Shown: positions 1-10,393, numbered from the stretch's first letter. The stretch: DNA of 64,000 nucleotides from Comamonas sp. lk (GCA_945925985.1 CAMELV010000003.1:149069-213068), one strand, 5' to 3'. Notes: generated by a model from the letters alone, not told the origin. Numbers and translations: made by a program.

Positions 1-1089
1 GGCGTCGGCCACATGGCGGCTGACCTTCTCTACCGCCGCGTCTTCGATCAGCGGGCCCTGCATCACGCCATCCTCAAAGCCGTTGCCGACCTTGAGCGCC
101 TTGACCTTGGCCGAGAACTTGGCCACAAACTGGTCGTAAACGGCCTCTTGCACGTAAAAACGGTTGGCGCAGACGCAGGTTTGGCCGGCGTTGCGGTACT
201 TGCTGAGCATGGCGCCCTCGACCGCCGAGTCGATGTCGGCGTCATCAAACACAATAAAAGGCGCGTTGCCGCCGAGCTCCAGCGACAGCTTCTTGACGGT
301 GGGGGCGCTCTGCGCCATCAGGATGCGGCCGACCTCGGTGCTGCCGGTGAAGCTGATGTGGCGCACCACGTCGCTGGCGCACAGCACCTTGCCCACGGCA
401 ATGGAGTTGGCCGAGTCGGCGGTAATCATGTTCAGCACGCCCGCCGGAATGCCGGCGCGCAGTGCCAGCTCAGCGGCGGCCAGCGCGGTCAGCGGGGTCA
501 GCTCGGCGGGTTTGATGATGACCGGGCAGCCGGCGGCCAGGGCCGGTGCCACCTTGCGGGTGATCATGGCCAGCGGGAAGTTCCAGGGCGTGATGGCGGC
601 GCACACGCCGATCGGCTCTTTCAGAATGATCAGGCGGCGGTTGTTGTCAAACTGCGGCAGGGTTTCGCCGTTGATGCGCTTGGCCTCCTCGGCAAACCAC
701 TCGACAAAGCTGGCGCCATAGGCCACTTCGCCCTTGGCTTCGGGGAAAGGCTTGCCCTGCTCGGCGGTCATGATGCGGCCCAAGTCGTCCTGGTTGGCCA
801 TCAGCAGGTCAAACCACTTGCGCAGAATGATGCTGCGCTCTTTGGCGGTTTTTTTGCGCCAGGCCGGCCAGGCGGCGTTGGCGGCAGCAATGGCGGCCTC
901 AGCCTCGGCCGGGCCCAGATTGGCCACATCGGCCAGCTTGTGGCCGTTGGATGGGTCCAGCACGTCAAAGCGGCCAGGGCCTGAGCCCCCTGCGGCAGGC
1001 GCCGCCACCCACTGGCCGTTGATCAGGCTGTCGGTCTTGAGCAGGCTGGGGTCTTTGAGCAGGGAGAGTGGGGAGGTTTTCATGTCCAT
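1..1089 (-). CDS. gabD: NAD(P)-dependent succinate-semialdehyde dehydrogenase, C-terminus off the window
   Basis: Aldehyde dehydrogenase superfamily enzyme, probably oxidising succinate semialdehyde to succinate in the cytoplasm. The reading frame stays open to base 1, so only the first 363 codons are present; the family is about 485 residues, so roughly 120 residues are missing. Visible motifs are TPWNFPLAMI (cofactor-binding loop), GSTEVG, ELGGNAPFIVF (general-base Glu) and GQTCVCANR with the catalytic Cys near residue 305; the last wording is typical of GabD. Two in-frame ATGs lie at 1089 and 1083; I prefer 1089 because GGAAG sits about six bases upstream. Other semialdehyde dehydrogenases (for example glutarate semialdehyde) cannot be excluded. 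Confidence 0.88.
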   Translation of the reverse strand, partial: MDMKTSPLSLLKDPSLLKTDSLINGQWVAAPAAGGSGPGRFDVLDPSNGHKLADVANLGPAEAEAAIAAANAAWPAWRKKTAKERSIILRKWFDLLMANQDDLGRIMTAEQGKPFPEAKGEVAYGASFVEWFAEEAKRINGETLPQFDNNRRLIILKEPIGVCAAITPWNFPLAMITRKVAPALAAGCPVIIKPAELTPLTALAAAELALRAGIPAGVLNMITADSANSIAVGKVLCASDVVRHISFTGSTEVGRILMAQSAPTVKKLSLELGGNAPFIVFDDADIDSAVEGAMLSKYRNAGQTCVCANRFYVQEAVYDQFVAKFSAKVKALKVGNGFEDGVMQGPLIEDAAVEKVSRHVADA

Positions 1090-1192
1090 GGGGAGCTTCC
1101 AAAAAAAGAGCGAATGCCTGCTGGGCAGGTCTGAGAGTCGCAAGGGTAACGGTTTTTGACGGGGTTTGGCGGGCTTTGGCGGGCTTTGGCGA

Positions 1193-2323
1193 TCAGGCCA
1201 GCAAGCTGTTCAGGAACTCATCGGCGCGGCGCAGGGACAGGTCGCCCACGGTGTAACTGTGCCGCAGGTTGCGCACCACTTGGCTGGCCTCGGCGCCCGG
1301 GTGCTGCAAGGCAAAGCGGCGCAAGCCCCGGTGTGGTTTGTCATCCGACAGCTTGCATTCCACCAACTGGGTGAGTTGCTTTTTTTCACTGAGTGCAAAG
1401 TCCACCTCGGCGTCGTCCTTGGTGCGAATGTAATGCAGACCGGTTTCCTGGCCCAGGACGTCGTGCTGCCACTGCACGTGCTTGAGCAAGGCCGTGGCCA
1501 TCAGGTTCTCGAAGCGGATGCCTTCGTCGCCTTCGACCAGGCCGGTGTCATAAAAATACACCTTGGGTGCTTGCAACACCGAGCGGGCGATGTTGTCGTG
1601 CCAGGGGCGCACCACAAACACAACGAACAGGGCCTCCAGAATATCCAGGTATTTTTTAAGTGTCACCGGGGACACGGCCAGGTCTCGCGCCATGCTGGCC
1701 AGCGACAACGGCGAGCCAACCCGGCTGCGCAGCATCTGGGCAAACAGCTTGATGGTGTTGACCTCCTGGATATGCGAAAACTCCAGCACATCGTCGCGCA
1801 CCAGCCCGTCGAAATACTGCCTGCGCCAACGCTCGGCCTGCTCCAGTGACTCGGCCAGGCAGGGCTCCGGAAAACCGCCGCGCTCCAGCAGGTGCGTCAA
1901 GGCAGCGTCGGCATGCGCCCCGGTTTGCTCGCACCATTCCCGCACGGAAATAGGGTGCAGGCGGATGCCAAAAAAACGCCCGGCCAGTGACTCGCCGCTT
2001 TGCCTGAACGTGTCAAGGCGGGCGCTACCTGTGACCAGCAGGTGCTGTGCCGCAGGCTTGCCGTCGTACACGCCTTTAAGCCAGCTCTTCCATTGCGGCA
2101 TTTTGTGGATTTCGTCCAGCACCAACAGCGCAGCCTGGGGCCGCCAGCGCTGCTTGAGAATCAGTGAACGGTCGGCCGCCACGTCGTAATTGAGGTACTG
2201 GCCGCCGGTCTGCGCCATCAGTTGTTGGCTGAGCGTGGTTTTACCAACCTGGCGCGGGCCAGTTAAAAAAACCATTTTTTGTGCCAGGTCCAGGCGAACC
2301 CGGTCGTCCAAATAGCGCTTCAT
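1193..2323 (-). CDS. AAA ATPase with DUF4143 domain
   Basis: A 376-residue P-loop ATPase of the AAA_14/DUF4143 family. Walker A is GPRQVGKT at residues 22-29 and Walker B is LLVLDEIHK with Asp70/Glu71. A sensor-type LLVTGSARL follows near residue 95, and the C-terminal half has the DUF4143 layout (a winged-helix part, then a nuclease-like fold with the EVDFAL and LVECK motifs near 310-325). The family is common on chromosomes and islands and has no settled cellular role. The gene stands alone between gabD and alaS and is divergent from alaS. Between it and gabD (1090-1192) a GGCGGGCTTT unit is repeated twice, with nothing else recognisable. Confidence 0.85.
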   Translation of the reverse strand: MKRYLDDRVRLDLAQKMVFLTGPRQVGKTTLSQQLMAQTGGQYLNYDVAADRSLILKQRWRPQAALLVLDEIHKMPQWKSWLKGVYDGKPAAQHLLVTGSARLDTFRQSGESLAGRFFGIRLHPISVREWCEQTGAHADAALTHLLERGGFPEPCLAESLEQAERWRRQYFDGLVRDDVLEFSHIQEVNTIKLFAQMLRSRVGSPLSLASMARDLAVSPVTLKKYLDILEALFVVFVVRPWHDNIARSVLQAPKVYFYDTGLVEGDEGIRFENLMATALLKHVQWQHDVLGQETGLHYIRTKDDAEVDFALSEKKQLTQLVECKLSDDKPHRGLRRFALQHPGAEASQVVRNLRHSYTVGDLSLRRADEFLNSLLA

Positions 2324-2517
2324 GGGTTGAAATCCCGTAAAAAGGTTGGTTAATTATCGTTTAGTCGCGACTTTTTTATAAAGTTATTTGAATTGGACGC
2401 TATTTGCAATAACCAAGCGCCTGTCTGGCTGCCAGGAATGCCACGCCCGCTGGGGAAACGATAATTAGGGTCTAGCCGCCAATGGCGCCCGTTGACCCTG
2501 TACCAAAAAGCCCAGCC

Positions 2518-5142
2518 ATGACCCAGCCCGTAGTGAGCGTTGCCGATATCCGCCAAATCTTTCTGGATTTCTTCGAGTCCAAGGGGCACACTGCCGTGGC
2601 GTCTAGCCCGCTGGTGCCGGGCAATGACCCGACGCTGATGTTCACGAATTCGGGCATGGTGCAGTTCAAGGACGTGTTTTTGGGCAGCGACAAGCGCTCT
2701 TATGTGCGGGCGGCTTCGGTGCAGGCCTGCCTGCGCGCCGGCGGCAAACACAACGACCTGGAAAACGTGGGCTACACCGCACGCCACCACACCTTCTTCG
2801 AGATGATGGGGAACTGGAGCTTCGGCGACTACTTCAAGCGCGAGTCGCTCAAGTGGGGCTGGGAGCTGCTGACCCAGGTTTACAAACTGCCAGCCGACAA
2901 ACTGTGGGCCACGGTCTACATCGACGACGACGAGGCCTACGACATCTGGACCCAAGAAATCGGCCTGCCGCCCGAACGCGTGGTGCGCATCGGCGACAAC
3001 AAGGGCGCCAAGTACGCCTCAGACAACTTCTGGATGATGGCCGACACCGGCCCCTGCGGCCCCTGCTCGGAGATTTTTTACGACCACGGCCCCGAGGTGG
3101 CGGGCGGCCCACCCGGCAGCCCCGAGCAGGATGGCGACCGCTACATCGAGATCTGGAACCACGTGTTCATGCAGTTCGACATGCAGGCCGACGGACGCCT
3201 GCTGCCGCTGCCCGCGCCCTGTGTGGACACCGGCATGGGGCTGGAGCGGCTGGCGGCGATTTTGCAGCACGTGCACAGCAACTACGAGATCGACCTGTTT
3301 GACGCTCTGATCCGCGCCGCCGCCCGCGAGACCGGCTGCACCGACCTGGGCAACAAGAGTCTGCGCGTGATTGCCGACCACATCCGTGCCACCGCCTTTC
3401 TGGTGGTCGACGGCGTGGTGCCATCCAACGAGGGGCGGGGTTACGTGCAGCGCCGCATCGTGCGCCGTGCCATCCGCCACGGTTACAAGCTGGGCAAAGG
3501 TACGCCGTTTTTCCACAAACTGGTGCCCGACCTGGTGGCCCTGATGGGTGAGGCCTACCCCAAACTCAAGGCCGATCAGCAGCGCATCACCGAGGTGCTC
3601 AAAACCGAAGAAGAACGCTTTTTTGAGACCCTGGCCAACGGCATGCACATTCTGGACGAGGCGCTGGCCGGCGGCGTGACCGTGCTGCCGGGGGATGTGG
3701 CCTTCAAGCTGCATGACACCTTTGGTTTCCCGCTCGATTTGTCAGCCGACGTTTGCCGCGAGCGCGATTTGAGCGTAGACGAGGCGGGCTTCCATGCCGC
3801 TATGGAAAAGCAAAAGGCCCAGGGCCGCGCCGCTGGCAAGTTCAAAATGGACAAGGCGCTGGACTACGCGGGCGAGGGCAATGACTTTGTCGGCTACGAC
3901 GAACTCACGGCTACTACAAAAATCATAGCAATGTATGCAGACGGGGCGCCGGTTAGCGCCCTGAAAGCCGGGCAAAGCGGGGTGCTGGTGCTGGCCACCA
4001 CGCCCTTCTACAGTGAGAGCGGCGGCCAGGTCGGCGACCAGGGCGCGGTGTTTTGCGACCAGGGCCTGTTCCTGGTGGCCGACACCCAAAAGATCAAGGC
4101 CGATGTGTTCGGCCACCACGGCACGCTCCAGAGCGGTAACCTGGCGGTGGGCGATGCCGTGACCGCCCATGTGGATGCGTCGCTGCGCGCCGCCACCATG
4201 CGCAACCACAGCGTCACCCACCTGATGCACCAGGCGCTGCGCGAGGTGCTGGGCAGCCATGTGCAGCAAAAGGGCAGCTTGGTGAACGCCGAACGCACCC
4301 GTTTTGACTTTGCCCACAACGCGCCGGTGAGCGACGCCGAAATCCGCGAAGTCGAAGTCCGTGTCAATGCCGAAATTCTGAGTAACGCCGCGACCCAGGC
4401 GCGGCTGATGGACATGGAGGCCGCCAAGCAGACCGGCGCCATGATGCTGTTTGGCGAAAAATACGGCGAGGTGGTGCGGGTGCTGGACATCGGCAGCACC
4501 ACCGAACTCTGCGGCGGCACCCACGTGCAGCGCACGGGCGACATTGGTCTGTTCAAGGTGGTGGCCGAGAGCGGCGTGGCGTCTGGCGTGCGCCGGATCG
4601 AGGCCGTGACCGGCCAGCATGCGCTGCATTACTTGCAAGAGTTGGAAGCCACCATGGGCCAGGTGGCCGCTGCCTTGAAGGCGCCAGTGGCCGAGCTGCA
4701 GGAGCGCGTGGGCCAGGTGCTGGAGCACGTCAAAGGGCTGGAGAAAGAGTTGGCCGCGCTCAAGGGCCGGCTGGCGTCCAGCCAGGGTGACGAGCTGGTG
4801 GCGCAGGCCATCGACCTCAAAGGCATCCGCTTTCTGGCCGCGCGGCTGGACGGCGCCGACAGCAAGGCGCTGCGCGAAACCATGGACAAGCTCAAAGACA
4901 AGCTCAAGAGCGCCGTCATCCTGCTGGCCACGGTGGACGGCGACAAGGTGCAACTGGCCGCCGGCGTCACCCCTGACGTCACCGGCCGGGTCAAGGCCGG
5001 CGAGCTGGTCAACTTTGTGGCGCAGCAGCTCGGCGGCAAGGGTGGCGGTAAGCCCGACATGGCCATGGCCGGCGGCACCGGCGCCGCCCAACTCCCCGCC
5101 GCCCTGGCCAGCGTGCAGGCCTGGGTCGCCGAGCGGCTTTGA
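2518..5142 (+). CDS. alaS: alanyl-tRNA synthetase
   Basis: Charges tRNA-Ala and clears mischarged Ser/Gly. The 874 residues match the usual length (E. coli 876). The N-terminal class II core reads [14 protein letters not shown], then [15 protein letters not shown] and [18 protein letters not shown]. The editing domain has the [12 protein letters not shown] metal site and the LCGGTHV motif, and a C-Ala domain closes the protein. An upstream in-frame ATG at 2482 would add 12 residues ([12 protein letters not shown]) unlike the family, so I start at 2518. A GATAAT -10-like hexamer lies at about 2460. A copy of the window's dispersed intragenic repeat encodes residues around 465-480 ([11 protein letters not shown]) just before the editing domain. 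Confidence 0.97.
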   Translation: MTQPVVSVADIRQIFLDFFESKGHTAVASSPLVPGNDPTLMFTNSGMVQFKDVFLGSDKRSYVRAASVQACLRAGGKHNDLENVGYTARHHTFFEMMGNWSFGDYFKRESLKWGWELLTQVYKLPADKLWATVYIDDDEAYDIWTQEIGLPPERVVRIGDNKGAKYASDNFWMMADTGPCGPCSEIFYDHGPEVAGGPPGSPEQDGDRYIEIWNHVFMQFDMQADGRLLPLPAPCVDTGMGLERLAAILQHVHSNYEIDLFDALIRAAARETGCTDLGNKSLRVIADHIRATAFLVVDGVVPSNEGRGYVQRRIVRRAIRHGYKLGKGTPFFHKLVPDLVALMGEAYPKLKADQQRITEVLKTEEERFFETLANGMHILDEALAGGVTVLPGDVAFKLHDTFGFPLDLSADVCRERDLSVDEAGFHAAMEKQKAQGRAAGKFKMDKALDYAGEGNDFVGYDELTATTKIIAMYADGAPVSALKAGQSGVLVLATTPFYSESGGQVGDQGAVFCDQGLFLVADTQKIKADVFGHHGTLQSGNLAVGDAVTAHVDASLRAATMRNHSVTHLMHQALREVLGSHVQQKGSLVNAERTRFDFAHNAPVSDAEIREVEVRVNAEILSNAATQARLMDMEAAKQTGAMMLFGEKYGEVVRVLDIGSTTELCGGTHVQRTGDIGLFKVVAESGVASGVRRIEAVTGQHALHYLQELEATMGQVAAALKAPVAELQERVGQVLEHVKGLEKELAALKGRLASSQGDELVAQAIDLKGIRFLAARLDGADSKALRETMDKLKDKLKSAVILLATVDGDKVQLAAGVTPDVTGRVKAGELVNFVAQQLGGKGGGKPDMAMAGGTGAAQLPAALASVQAWVAERL
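3911..3960 (-). repeat. intragenic repeat copy A, inside alaS
   Basis: On the plus strand this reads CTACTACAAAAATCATAGC followed by a ~30 bp tail. It matches copy E in the DUF748 gene (ACTACAAAAAAGATAGC) and, less closely, copy D in trmB. It is translated as TTK-I-IA--Y---G, the same frame as copy E. Confidence 0.65.
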
Positions 5143-5155
5143 CGCGGCGCGATGG

Positions 5156-5230
5156 ATTCCCGGTCGAGCCGGGAATGACGACCGATCGCGACATGGCCGC
5201 CCCCTCTGTCATCCCCGCGAAAGCGGGGAT
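5156..5230. repeat. pair of dRS3-like inverted repeats downstream of alaS
   Basis: Two palindromes follow alaS. The first is ATTCCC at 5156-5161, nine bases, then GGGAAT at 5171-5176. The second has arms ATCCCCGC and GCGGGGAT around GAAA (5211-5230). Both carry the flanking pattern seen at the other copies (GGATTCC on one side, GAATGAC or GTCAT on the other). Neither is followed by a T run, so they are not classical terminators, although the first lies only 14 bases after the alaS stop. Confidence 0.7.
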
Positions 5231-5610
5231 CCACCTCTCGCTACCCCAGGCTGCCTTCGGCCTGGCCCTGATCTGAGCTAGTGGGCGTTGCACTTGCTGG
5301 CTGCTGCGTCGCACTGGCGGGCGGCGTGGCTTGCGTTCTCCGGCCCACGCTCGCGGGCGCAGGCTTTTGGCCGGTTGAAGCTGCTGCGTCAATGACGGGT
5401 TTGGCCGGCTGCCGGGTGGGCAACCGCGAATGGGGCCTGCGCCCGCAAACCCCACCGCCCGCCGAGAGGGGCTTTTCTTGTCGCGCCAAACCTGCTGCCG
5501 GGCCGGAGAACGGATACCCGGACCGCCGGCCTGCGAGACAAACAGACCGAGTAAGGCAGTCAGTCTCCAGAACTCTCACCGCCACAGACCTGAGACTGGT
5601 CCATGGACGG
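5231..5610. other. intergenic stretch between convergent alaS and the pseudouridine synthase gene
   Basis: About 380 bases without a supportable gene. Open frames cross it on both strands but their translations are Pro/Ala/Arg-rich, have no recognisable domain and lack convincing starts. I see no tRNA or clear terminator here. Confidence 0.5.
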
Positions 5611-6531
5611 TCAAGCCAACTGACTCAAATCCTCCAACGCCAACAACCGCCGCTCACTCTCGAACCGCCGAACCAGCCCTGTCAGCGGGTCGGTGAATTC
5701 CAGCGCCTGCGCCAGCAGTTGCAGCGGCAAGGCCGGGTTGGTATGGCCTTCGGGTGTGAGGGTGGGGTAGATGCCGTCGCCCAAAATGGGCAGGCCCAGG
5801 GCGTTCATGTGCACGCGCAGCTGGTGCCGGTGGCCGGTGATGGGCTGCAGCTGGTAGCGGGCCAGGTTGCCGTGCACGACCAGCGGTTGGATCAGCGTGC
5901 TGGTGTTGGGCGGGCCGGGCAGTTCTTGCTGCTGCATGAAGTGCGCGCTGTCGCCGATGCGGGTTTCGCGCCGCAGCGGCCAGGGCAGGGCCGGGTCCCA
6001 GCGCGCCGTGGCCTGGTAGGTTTTGAGCAGGGTGTGCTGGCGAAACAGGCCTTGGTAGATGCCGCGCGTGGTGGGCTGCACCGAGAACAGCACCAGTCCG
6101 GCGGTGTCGCGGTCGATGCGGTGCAGCGGCACCAGGTCGGCCAGGCCGAGCCGGCGTTTGAGCCGCACCAGCAGGGTCTGCTGCAGGTAACCGCCTGAGG
6201 GCACCACCGGCAAAAAATGCGGCTTGTCGGCCACCACCAGGTGCTCGTCCTGAAACAGCACCGCCTCCTCATAGGGAATGGGCGCTTCGTCGGGCACCTC
6301 GCGGTAGTAGTACAGGCGAAGCGCGGGCTGGTAGGGCCGCGCCGGGGTGACGGGTTGGCCGTGTTCGTCGACCACCTCGCCCTGTAGCAGGCGCTGCTGC
6401 CAGACTTCAGCGGCAATGCCGGGAAAGCGTTGCACCAGAAAATCCAGCATGGTCGGCCAGGGCCCGGCGGGCAGCGCGACGCAGCTGGGGCCGACGCCGT
6501 CGCGCGTCGGCGGCAATACCAGCGGCAACAC
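5611..6531 (-). CDS. RluA-family pseudouridine synthase
   Basis: Converts uridine to pseudouridine in ribosomal or transfer RNA. The signature LHRIDRDTAGLVL is present, with the catalytic Asp at about residue 140, followed by a KTYQATA strand and the C-terminal HRHQLRVHMNALGLPILGD block of the RluA catalytic domain. The N-terminus resembles the S4-like part of this betaproteobacterial subgroup (PTRDGVGPSC, then FLVQRFPGI). The frame remains open to 6630 inside trmB. I take the GTG at 6531, 38 bases after the trmB stop, since the extra upstream residues are low-complexity; TTG codons at 6540 and 6528 are alternatives. It is last in the minus-strand set oxidoreductase-gluQ-trmB. The exact RNA target is not evident. 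Confidence 0.9.
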   Translation of the reverse strand: MLPLVLPPTRDGVGPSCVALPAGPWPTMLDFLVQRFPGIAAEVWQQRLLQGEVVDEHGQPVTPARPYQPALRLYYYREVPDEAPIPYEEAVLFQDEHLVVADKPHFLPVVPSGGYLQQTLLVRLKRRLGLADLVPLHRIDRDTAGLVLFSVQPTTRGIYQGLFRQHTLLKTYQATARWDPALPWPLRRETRIGDSAHFMQQQELPGPPNTSTLIQPLVVHGNLARYQLQPITGHRHQLRVHMNALGLPILGDGIYPTLTPEGHTNPALPLQLLAQALEFTDPLTGLVRRFESERRLLALEDLSQLA

Positions 6532-6568
6532 GGGCGGCAATGCGGATGGCCGCTCGCGGCCGCCTGAA

Positions 6569-7351
6569 CTAGACCCGCTCAAACACCAGGTCCCACACGC
6601 CGTGGCCGAGCCGGATGCCCCGGTTTTCAAACTTGGTCAGCGGGCGGTAGTGGGGTTTGGGCGCATAGCCGGCCAATTCAGGGTGGCTGGCTGCAGCGCG
6701 GTTGGCCAGCTGGGGCTCGGCGCCCAGCACCTCCAAGATCTGCTCGGCATAGGGCTGCCAGTCGGTGGCGCAGTGCAGGTAGCCGCCGGGCTTTAATCGG
6801 GCGGCCAGTTTGGTCACCAACGGCGCCTGGATCAGGCGGCGCTTGTTGTGCTTCTTTTTGTGCCAGGGGTCAGGAAAGAAAATGTGCACGCCGTCCAGGC
6901 TGGCCAGCGGCAGCATGTGGTCGATCACCTCCACCGCGTCGTGGGCGATGATGCGGATGTTGTGCAGGTCTTGCTCGCCAATGCGTTTGAGCAGGGCGCC
7001 CACGCCGGGCTCGTGCACCTCGCAGCAGACAAACCGGGTGTCGGGCAGCAGCGCCGCGATGTGCGCCGTGGCCTCGCCCATGCCAAAACCGATCTCCAGC
7101 ACCCGTGGCCGATTTTTTAGATCATTTAGGCCGCCAGCCCTTGTCGCGTCTACAAACACTGCTTCAAAATCAATAGCGCCAGCTAGGTAAGGCAGCAGCA
7201 CCCTCGGGCCGAGATCGGCCAGTGCCTTGGCCTGGCCGGTGGTGGTCCGGCCGGCGCGACGCACAAAGCTCTTGATGGCTTTGGGGTAGGCCACGTCGCC
7301 GGGCGCGTGGCCGGTGCGCCGTGGTGTGGGGGGAAGGGGGGTGTCGTTCAC
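6569..7351 (-). CDS. trmB: tRNA (guanine-N7)-methyltransferase
   Basis: Methylates G46 in tRNA variable loops using SAM. The SAM-binding loop [12 protein letters not shown], the substrate motif [16 protein letters not shown] and the C-terminal TKFENRG are all typical of TrmB. The GTG start at 7351 overlaps the gluQ stop as GTGA, implying translational coupling; an open frame continues upstream but its residues do not look like TrmB. A dispersed repeat copy (7129-7180) lies between the N-terminal part and the SAM loop and encodes roughly 17-20 extra residues ([16 protein letters not shown]). The reading frame is kept and the motifs after it are intact, so the enzyme is probably functional. Confidence 0.95.
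   Translation of the reverse strand: MNDTPLPPTPRRTGHAPGDVAYPKAIKSFVRRAGRTTTGQAKALADLGPRVLLPYLAGAIDFEAVFVDATRAGGLNDLKNRPRVLEIGFGMGEATAHIAALLPDTRFVCCEVHEPGVGALLKRIGEQDLHNIRIIAHDAVEVIDHMLPLASLDGVHIFFPDPWHKKKHNKRRLIQAPLVTKLAARLKPGGYLHCATDWQPYAEQILEVLGAEPQLANRAAASHPELAGYAPKPHYRPLTKFENRGIRLGHGVWDLVFERV
7129..7180 (+). repeat. intragenic repeat copy D, inside trmB
   Basis: On the trmB coding strand it contains GTAGACGCGACAAGGGCTG, almost identical to GTAGGCGGGACAAGGGCTG of copy E, and is translated in the same frame (V-x-x-TRA). Confidence 0.65.
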
Positions 7352-8343
7352 AGGGCGGGATTGTAGAGACGCGGCCCGGGCTGTTTCACAGGCCGCGCCC
7401 ATGTGGCCAGCCTTGTTGCCCGCCACTCTGCCACCCAGCTGGCCAGCGCGTCGGGCAGATTATGGGCGACCGGCAGCAGGCCCAGCACCATGGCGGCGGC
7501 GTTCAGCGCGGCCAGTGGGGCGCCGGTGTCCAGCGCTGGGGCGCCGGTTTGCTTGGAGAGTTTCTCGCCCTGTGCATTGCGCACCAGCGGGGTGTGCAGG
7601 TAGCGTGGCGTGGCCAGGCCCAGTTGGCGTTGCAGCAGGATTTGCCGGGCCGTGTTGTCGGCCAGGTCTTCGCCCCGCACCACATCGGTGATGCCATGCG
7701 CCGCGTCGTCCACCACCACCGCGAGCTGGTAGGCAAAACCACCGTCGGCGCGTTTGAGTACAAAGTCGCCCACCTCGGCGGTCACCTGTTGCTGCTGGGT
7801 GCCCAGCCGTCGGTCTTGCCACGCCACCCCGGAATTTGCTCCTGAATTGATAGCTGCAACCCCAATATCCACGGGGTCTAGAGGTCGATTTGGCATGTAA
7901 ATATCGGTACGCAGCCGCCAGGCGCGGGCTGGCTTGCCGTGCAGCCCGCTGCGGCAGGTACCGGGGTAGACCAGCTCGCTGTGGCGCGGCCGCGCCTGCC
8001 CTTGGTGGGCCAGCACCAGCTCAATGTCTTTGCGCGAACAGCCGCAGGGGTAAGCCAGGCCGCGCTGCACCAGCTCATCCAGCGGCGCCTGGTACAGCGG
8101 GCTGCGCTCAGACTGCCAAACCGGCGCCTCGTCGGGCAACAGGCCGCAGTCGGCGAGTTGCCTCAGGATCAGCTGGTCGGCCCCGGCAACACAACGCTCG
8201 CGGTCGGTGTCTTCCAGGCGCACCAGCCATTGGCCCTGATGGGCCCGCGCATCGAGCCAGCTGGCCAGTGCCGCCACCAGCGAGCCGGCGTGCAGCGGGC
8301 CCGTGGGGGAGGGCGCGAAGCGGCCCCGGTACGGGCCGTTCAC
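7348..8343 (-). CDS. gluQ: glutamyl-Q tRNA(Asp) synthetase
   Basis: Attaches glutamate to the queuosine at position 34 of tRNA-Asp. It is a GluRS catalytic core without an anticodon-binding domain, 331 residues. The HIGH-equivalent is [13 protein letters not shown] at residues 9-21 and the KMSKS-equivalent is EKLSKQTGA. Cysteines for the zinc site are seen in [10 protein letters not shown] and YPGTC. The GTG start at 8343 overlaps the stop of the upstream oxidoreductase (GTGA) and its own stop overlaps trmB the same way. Residues about 153-168 ([16 protein letters not shown]) come from repeat copy C, inserted where homologues have a short acidic loop before the DRRLG strand. Confidence 0.94.
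   Translation of the reverse strand: MNGPYRGRFAPSPTGPLHAGSLVAALASWLDARAHQGQWLVRLEDTDRERCVAGADQLILRQLADCGLLPDEAPVWQSERSPLYQAPLDELVQRGLAYPCGCSRKDIELVLAHQGQARPRHSELVYPGTCRSGLHGKPARAWRLRTDIYMPNRPLDPVDIGVAAINSGANSGVAWQDRRLGTQQQQVTAEVGDFVLKRADGGFAYQLAVVVDDAAHGITDVVRGEDLADNTARQILLQRQLGLATPRYLHTPLVRNAQGEKLSKQTGAPALDTGAPLAALNAAAMVLGLLPVAHNLPDALASWVAEWRATRLATWARPVKQPGPRLYNPAL
7838..7883 (-). repeat. intragenic repeat copy C, inside gluQ
   Basis: On the coding strand it starts CTCTAGACCCCGTGGATATT and ends GCAGCTATCAATTCAGGAGC. It aligns without gaps with copy B in tilS and copy F after dnaE, and uses the same reading frame as copy B (L-x-x-x-x-I-G-x-x-A-I). Confidence 0.7.
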
Positions 8344-9383
8344 GCCACCGCGAGTGCGAGTTCCAGACCAGACACAAAGGCGTTCTCAACCCGGTGGCCC
8401 AGGCACCAGTCGCCACAGGCGCCCAGGCCAGTTTTCGCGTCCCACAGGTGGCTTTGGCCTAGAGGTACGGTGGTTTGGGCGTAGCGCCAGCGCTGCGTGT
8501 CGACATGGGCGGGCTCGGCCCGGATACCGGTCACCTCAGAAAAGGCTTTGAGCAGTTTGCCTTGCACCCTTTGGGCATCGTCCTCCAGGTGCTCTTGTGA
8601 CCAGGCCGCGCTGGCCTGCACCGTCCAGCGCTCGATCTGCTCACGCCCCGGCTTGCTTGATTCGCGCGCCAGCCAGGCAATACGGTGGTGGGTGCTGCGC
8701 GCGGCGTTCCACTGGGGTCCCAGAGCGCTCATGCCGGGCTGCATGGCCTGCGGAAAAGCCAGCATCAGGGTCCAGCAGGGCGCCACCTGCACCCGGTCCA
8801 GCCGCTTGACCCAGGCCTTGGCAAGGCCAGAGCTGTGCAGCAGCTCCCGGGTTTGGGGGGAGGGCAGGGCCAGCAGCACGCCGTCAAAGCCAGAGTACAC
8901 GTGTTGCCCGCCATCGGCCTCCTCGGTGCGCAGCTGCCAGAGTTTGGCATCCAGGGCGTCGCGCTCCAACCGGGTGACGCGGGTTTGCAGGTTAAGTTGC
9001 GCGTGCAGTGGTTGCGCCCACTGCCGTGCTAATTCGTTCATGCCGGGTACCGGCACCCAGTGCGAATCGCGCGGGGGCAGCGCGGCGGCGGTAACCCGGC
9101 CGTGCTCGTCCAGCACCCGCACGGTGTTGGCGCTCCAGGGTTTGCACAGCCCCGGCACAGTGGCCAGTGCCTGGGTAAAGCGCGCGTCGCGTTGGGTGAA
9201 GTACTGGGTGCCATGGTCAAAGCTGCCAAAGGGGCTGCGTCGCGTCGCCATGCGACCGCCCACGCCCCGGCTTTTTTCAAAAAGTTGGACCTTGTGGCCG
9301 GCTTGTTGCAGCGTGCGGGCGCAGGCGATGCCGGCCATGCCAGCACCAATCACTGCCAAATGCTTGGGGGCGGGTAAGGTCAT
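8340..9383 (-). CDS. FAD/NAD(P)-dependent oxidoreductase (renalase-like amine oxidase fold)
   Basis: A 347-residue flavoprotein. The N-terminal dinucleotide site is [15 protein letters not shown] (residues 11-25), followed by [16 protein letters not shown], the classic FAD pattern of the amine-oxidase/renalase-like group, and [11 protein letters not shown]. The C-terminus holds a second flavin contact ([11 protein letters not shown]). Substrate unknown. The start ATG at 9383 gives the expected distance to the Rossmann motif; the upstream extension of the frame runs antisense through the lysR gene and is not believable. It heads the minus-strand set with gluQ and trmB, coupled by GTGA overlaps. 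Confidence 0.88.
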   Translation of the reverse strand: MTLPAPKHLAVIGAGMAGIACARTLQQAGHKVQLFEKSRGVGGRMATRRSPFGSFDHGTQYFTQRDARFTQALATVPGLCKPWSANTVRVLDEHGRVTAAALPPRDSHWVPVPGMNELARQWAQPLHAQLNLQTRVTRLERDALDAKLWQLRTEEADGGQHVYSGFDGVLLALPSPQTRELLHSSGLAKAWVKRLDRVQVAPCWTLMLAFPQAMQPGMSALGPQWNAARSTHHRIAWLARESSKPGREQIERWTVQASAAWSQEHLEDDAQRVQGKLLKAFSEVTGIRAEPAHVDTQRWRYAQTTVPLGQSHLWDAKTGLGACGDWCLGHRVENAFVSGLELALAVA

Positions 9384-9420
9384 GGCGTAGGTCTCCGGTA
9401 GTTGTTGTGTTGGATGCACT

Positions 9421-10359
9421 TTACACGCCTTGGTGGCGCTCCAGCAAAGCCGTCCGCGTCGGTGCCTGCGCCAACTGCGCCAGCCACCATTGCAGTGCCC
9501 GGCCCTGTGCCTGCGGGTTGGTGCGGCGCCAGGCATAGTGCACCGGCACCACGCGCTGAGGCCGGGCCATTTGCTTGACCACCAGCAGGCCCGCCTCGAT
9601 GGCGCCGCGTGCCATGGCTTCCGGCACAAAACCGCTGCCCAGGCCGCGCAGCTGGGCGTCCAGCTTGGCTTGCATGGTGGCCACGGTGAACACATCCTGG
9701 CCCCCCAACAGGCCGATCGACACACCGCCGCCACGGGTGATGGTGTCGGCCACCGCCACCGCCCGGTGTTGGCGGACCACCTCGTCGGTGAGCGGCTCGG
9801 CCTCTTTGGCCAGGGGGTGATGGGGTGCCACGGCGTACACAAAGCTCACGTCGCCCAGCCGTTTGCCTTCTAGGCCGTCTTGCAGATGCACCTCGGCCAC
9901 GCCAATCGCCAGGTCGGCCTGGCCAGAGGTCAGCGCCTCCAGCGTGCCCGACAGGGTCTCATCGCGCAGCTTGATGCGGGTAGGGGGGTGCAACGCAAGA
10001 AAGTGCGCGCACAACTCCATCACGGCGGGTTTGGCGATGATGCTGTCCACCGCAAGGGTCAGCTGCGGCTCCCAGCCGGTCGCCACGCGCTTAACCCGGT
10101 TGGCCACCGCGTCCAGGTCGTCCAGCAGTCTGCGGCCTTCGCGCAGCAGTTCGGCGCCGGCTTCGGTCAAGCGGGCCTGGCGCGAACTGCGGTCGTACAG
10201 CAGCACATCCAGCGCCTCCTCAATCTGGCGCACCCGGTAGCTCAGGGCGCTGGGGACCATACCCAAGGCCCGTGCGGCGGCGGCAAAACTGCCGGCACTG
10301 GCGATGGTCTGCAGCATGGCCAGGGCATCGGGCGTCAGCGCGTCGCGGGCGTTTTGCAT
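9421..10359 (-). CDS. LysR-family transcriptional regulator
   Basis: A 312-residue LTTR. The winged HTH occupies residues 10-68 (LAMLQTIASAGSFAAAARAL, then SALSYRVRQIEEALDVLLYDR), followed by a periplasmic-binding-type effector domain. It is divergent from the pirin gene, with a perfect 10-bp-arm inverted repeat in the shared upstream region, so it probably controls the pirin gene and itself. Effector unknown. The ATG at 10359 gives a normal LTTR N-terminus. Confidence 0.93.
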   Translation of the reverse strand: MQNARDALTPDALAMLQTIASAGSFAAAARALGMVPSALSYRVRQIEEALDVLLYDRSSRQARLTEAGAELLREGRRLLDDLDAVANRVKRVATGWEPQLTLAVDSIIAKPAVMELCAHFLALHPPTRIKLRDETLSGTLEALTSGQADLAIGVAEVHLQDGLEGKRLGDVSFVYAVAPHHPLAKEAEPLTDEVVRQHRAVAVADTITRGGGVSIGLLGGQDVFTVATMQAKLDAQLRGLGSGFVPEAMARGAIEAGLLVVKQMARPQRVVPVHYAWRRTNPQAQGRALQWWLAQLAQAPTRTALLERHQGV

Positions 10360-10372
10360 CTAATTCTCTTAT

Positions 10373-10393
10373 TCATTCAAACGGTTTGAATGA
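10373..10393. promoter_or_regulatory. probable LysR-type operator between lysR and pirin genes
   Basis: Perfect inverted repeat: arm TCATTCAAAC (10373-10382), one base G, arm GTTTGAATGA (10384-10393). It lies 13 bases upstream of the LysR start and 71 bases upstream of the pirin start, the usual position for an LTTR autoregulatory site. Its assignment to this LysR protein is inferred from position. Confidence 0.7.

Noticed and set aside
5241..5585. 114-codon minus-strand frame in the gap after alaS
   Set aside because: Low-complexity Pro/Ala/Thr translation, no domain, no convincing ribosome-binding site, and unclear start.
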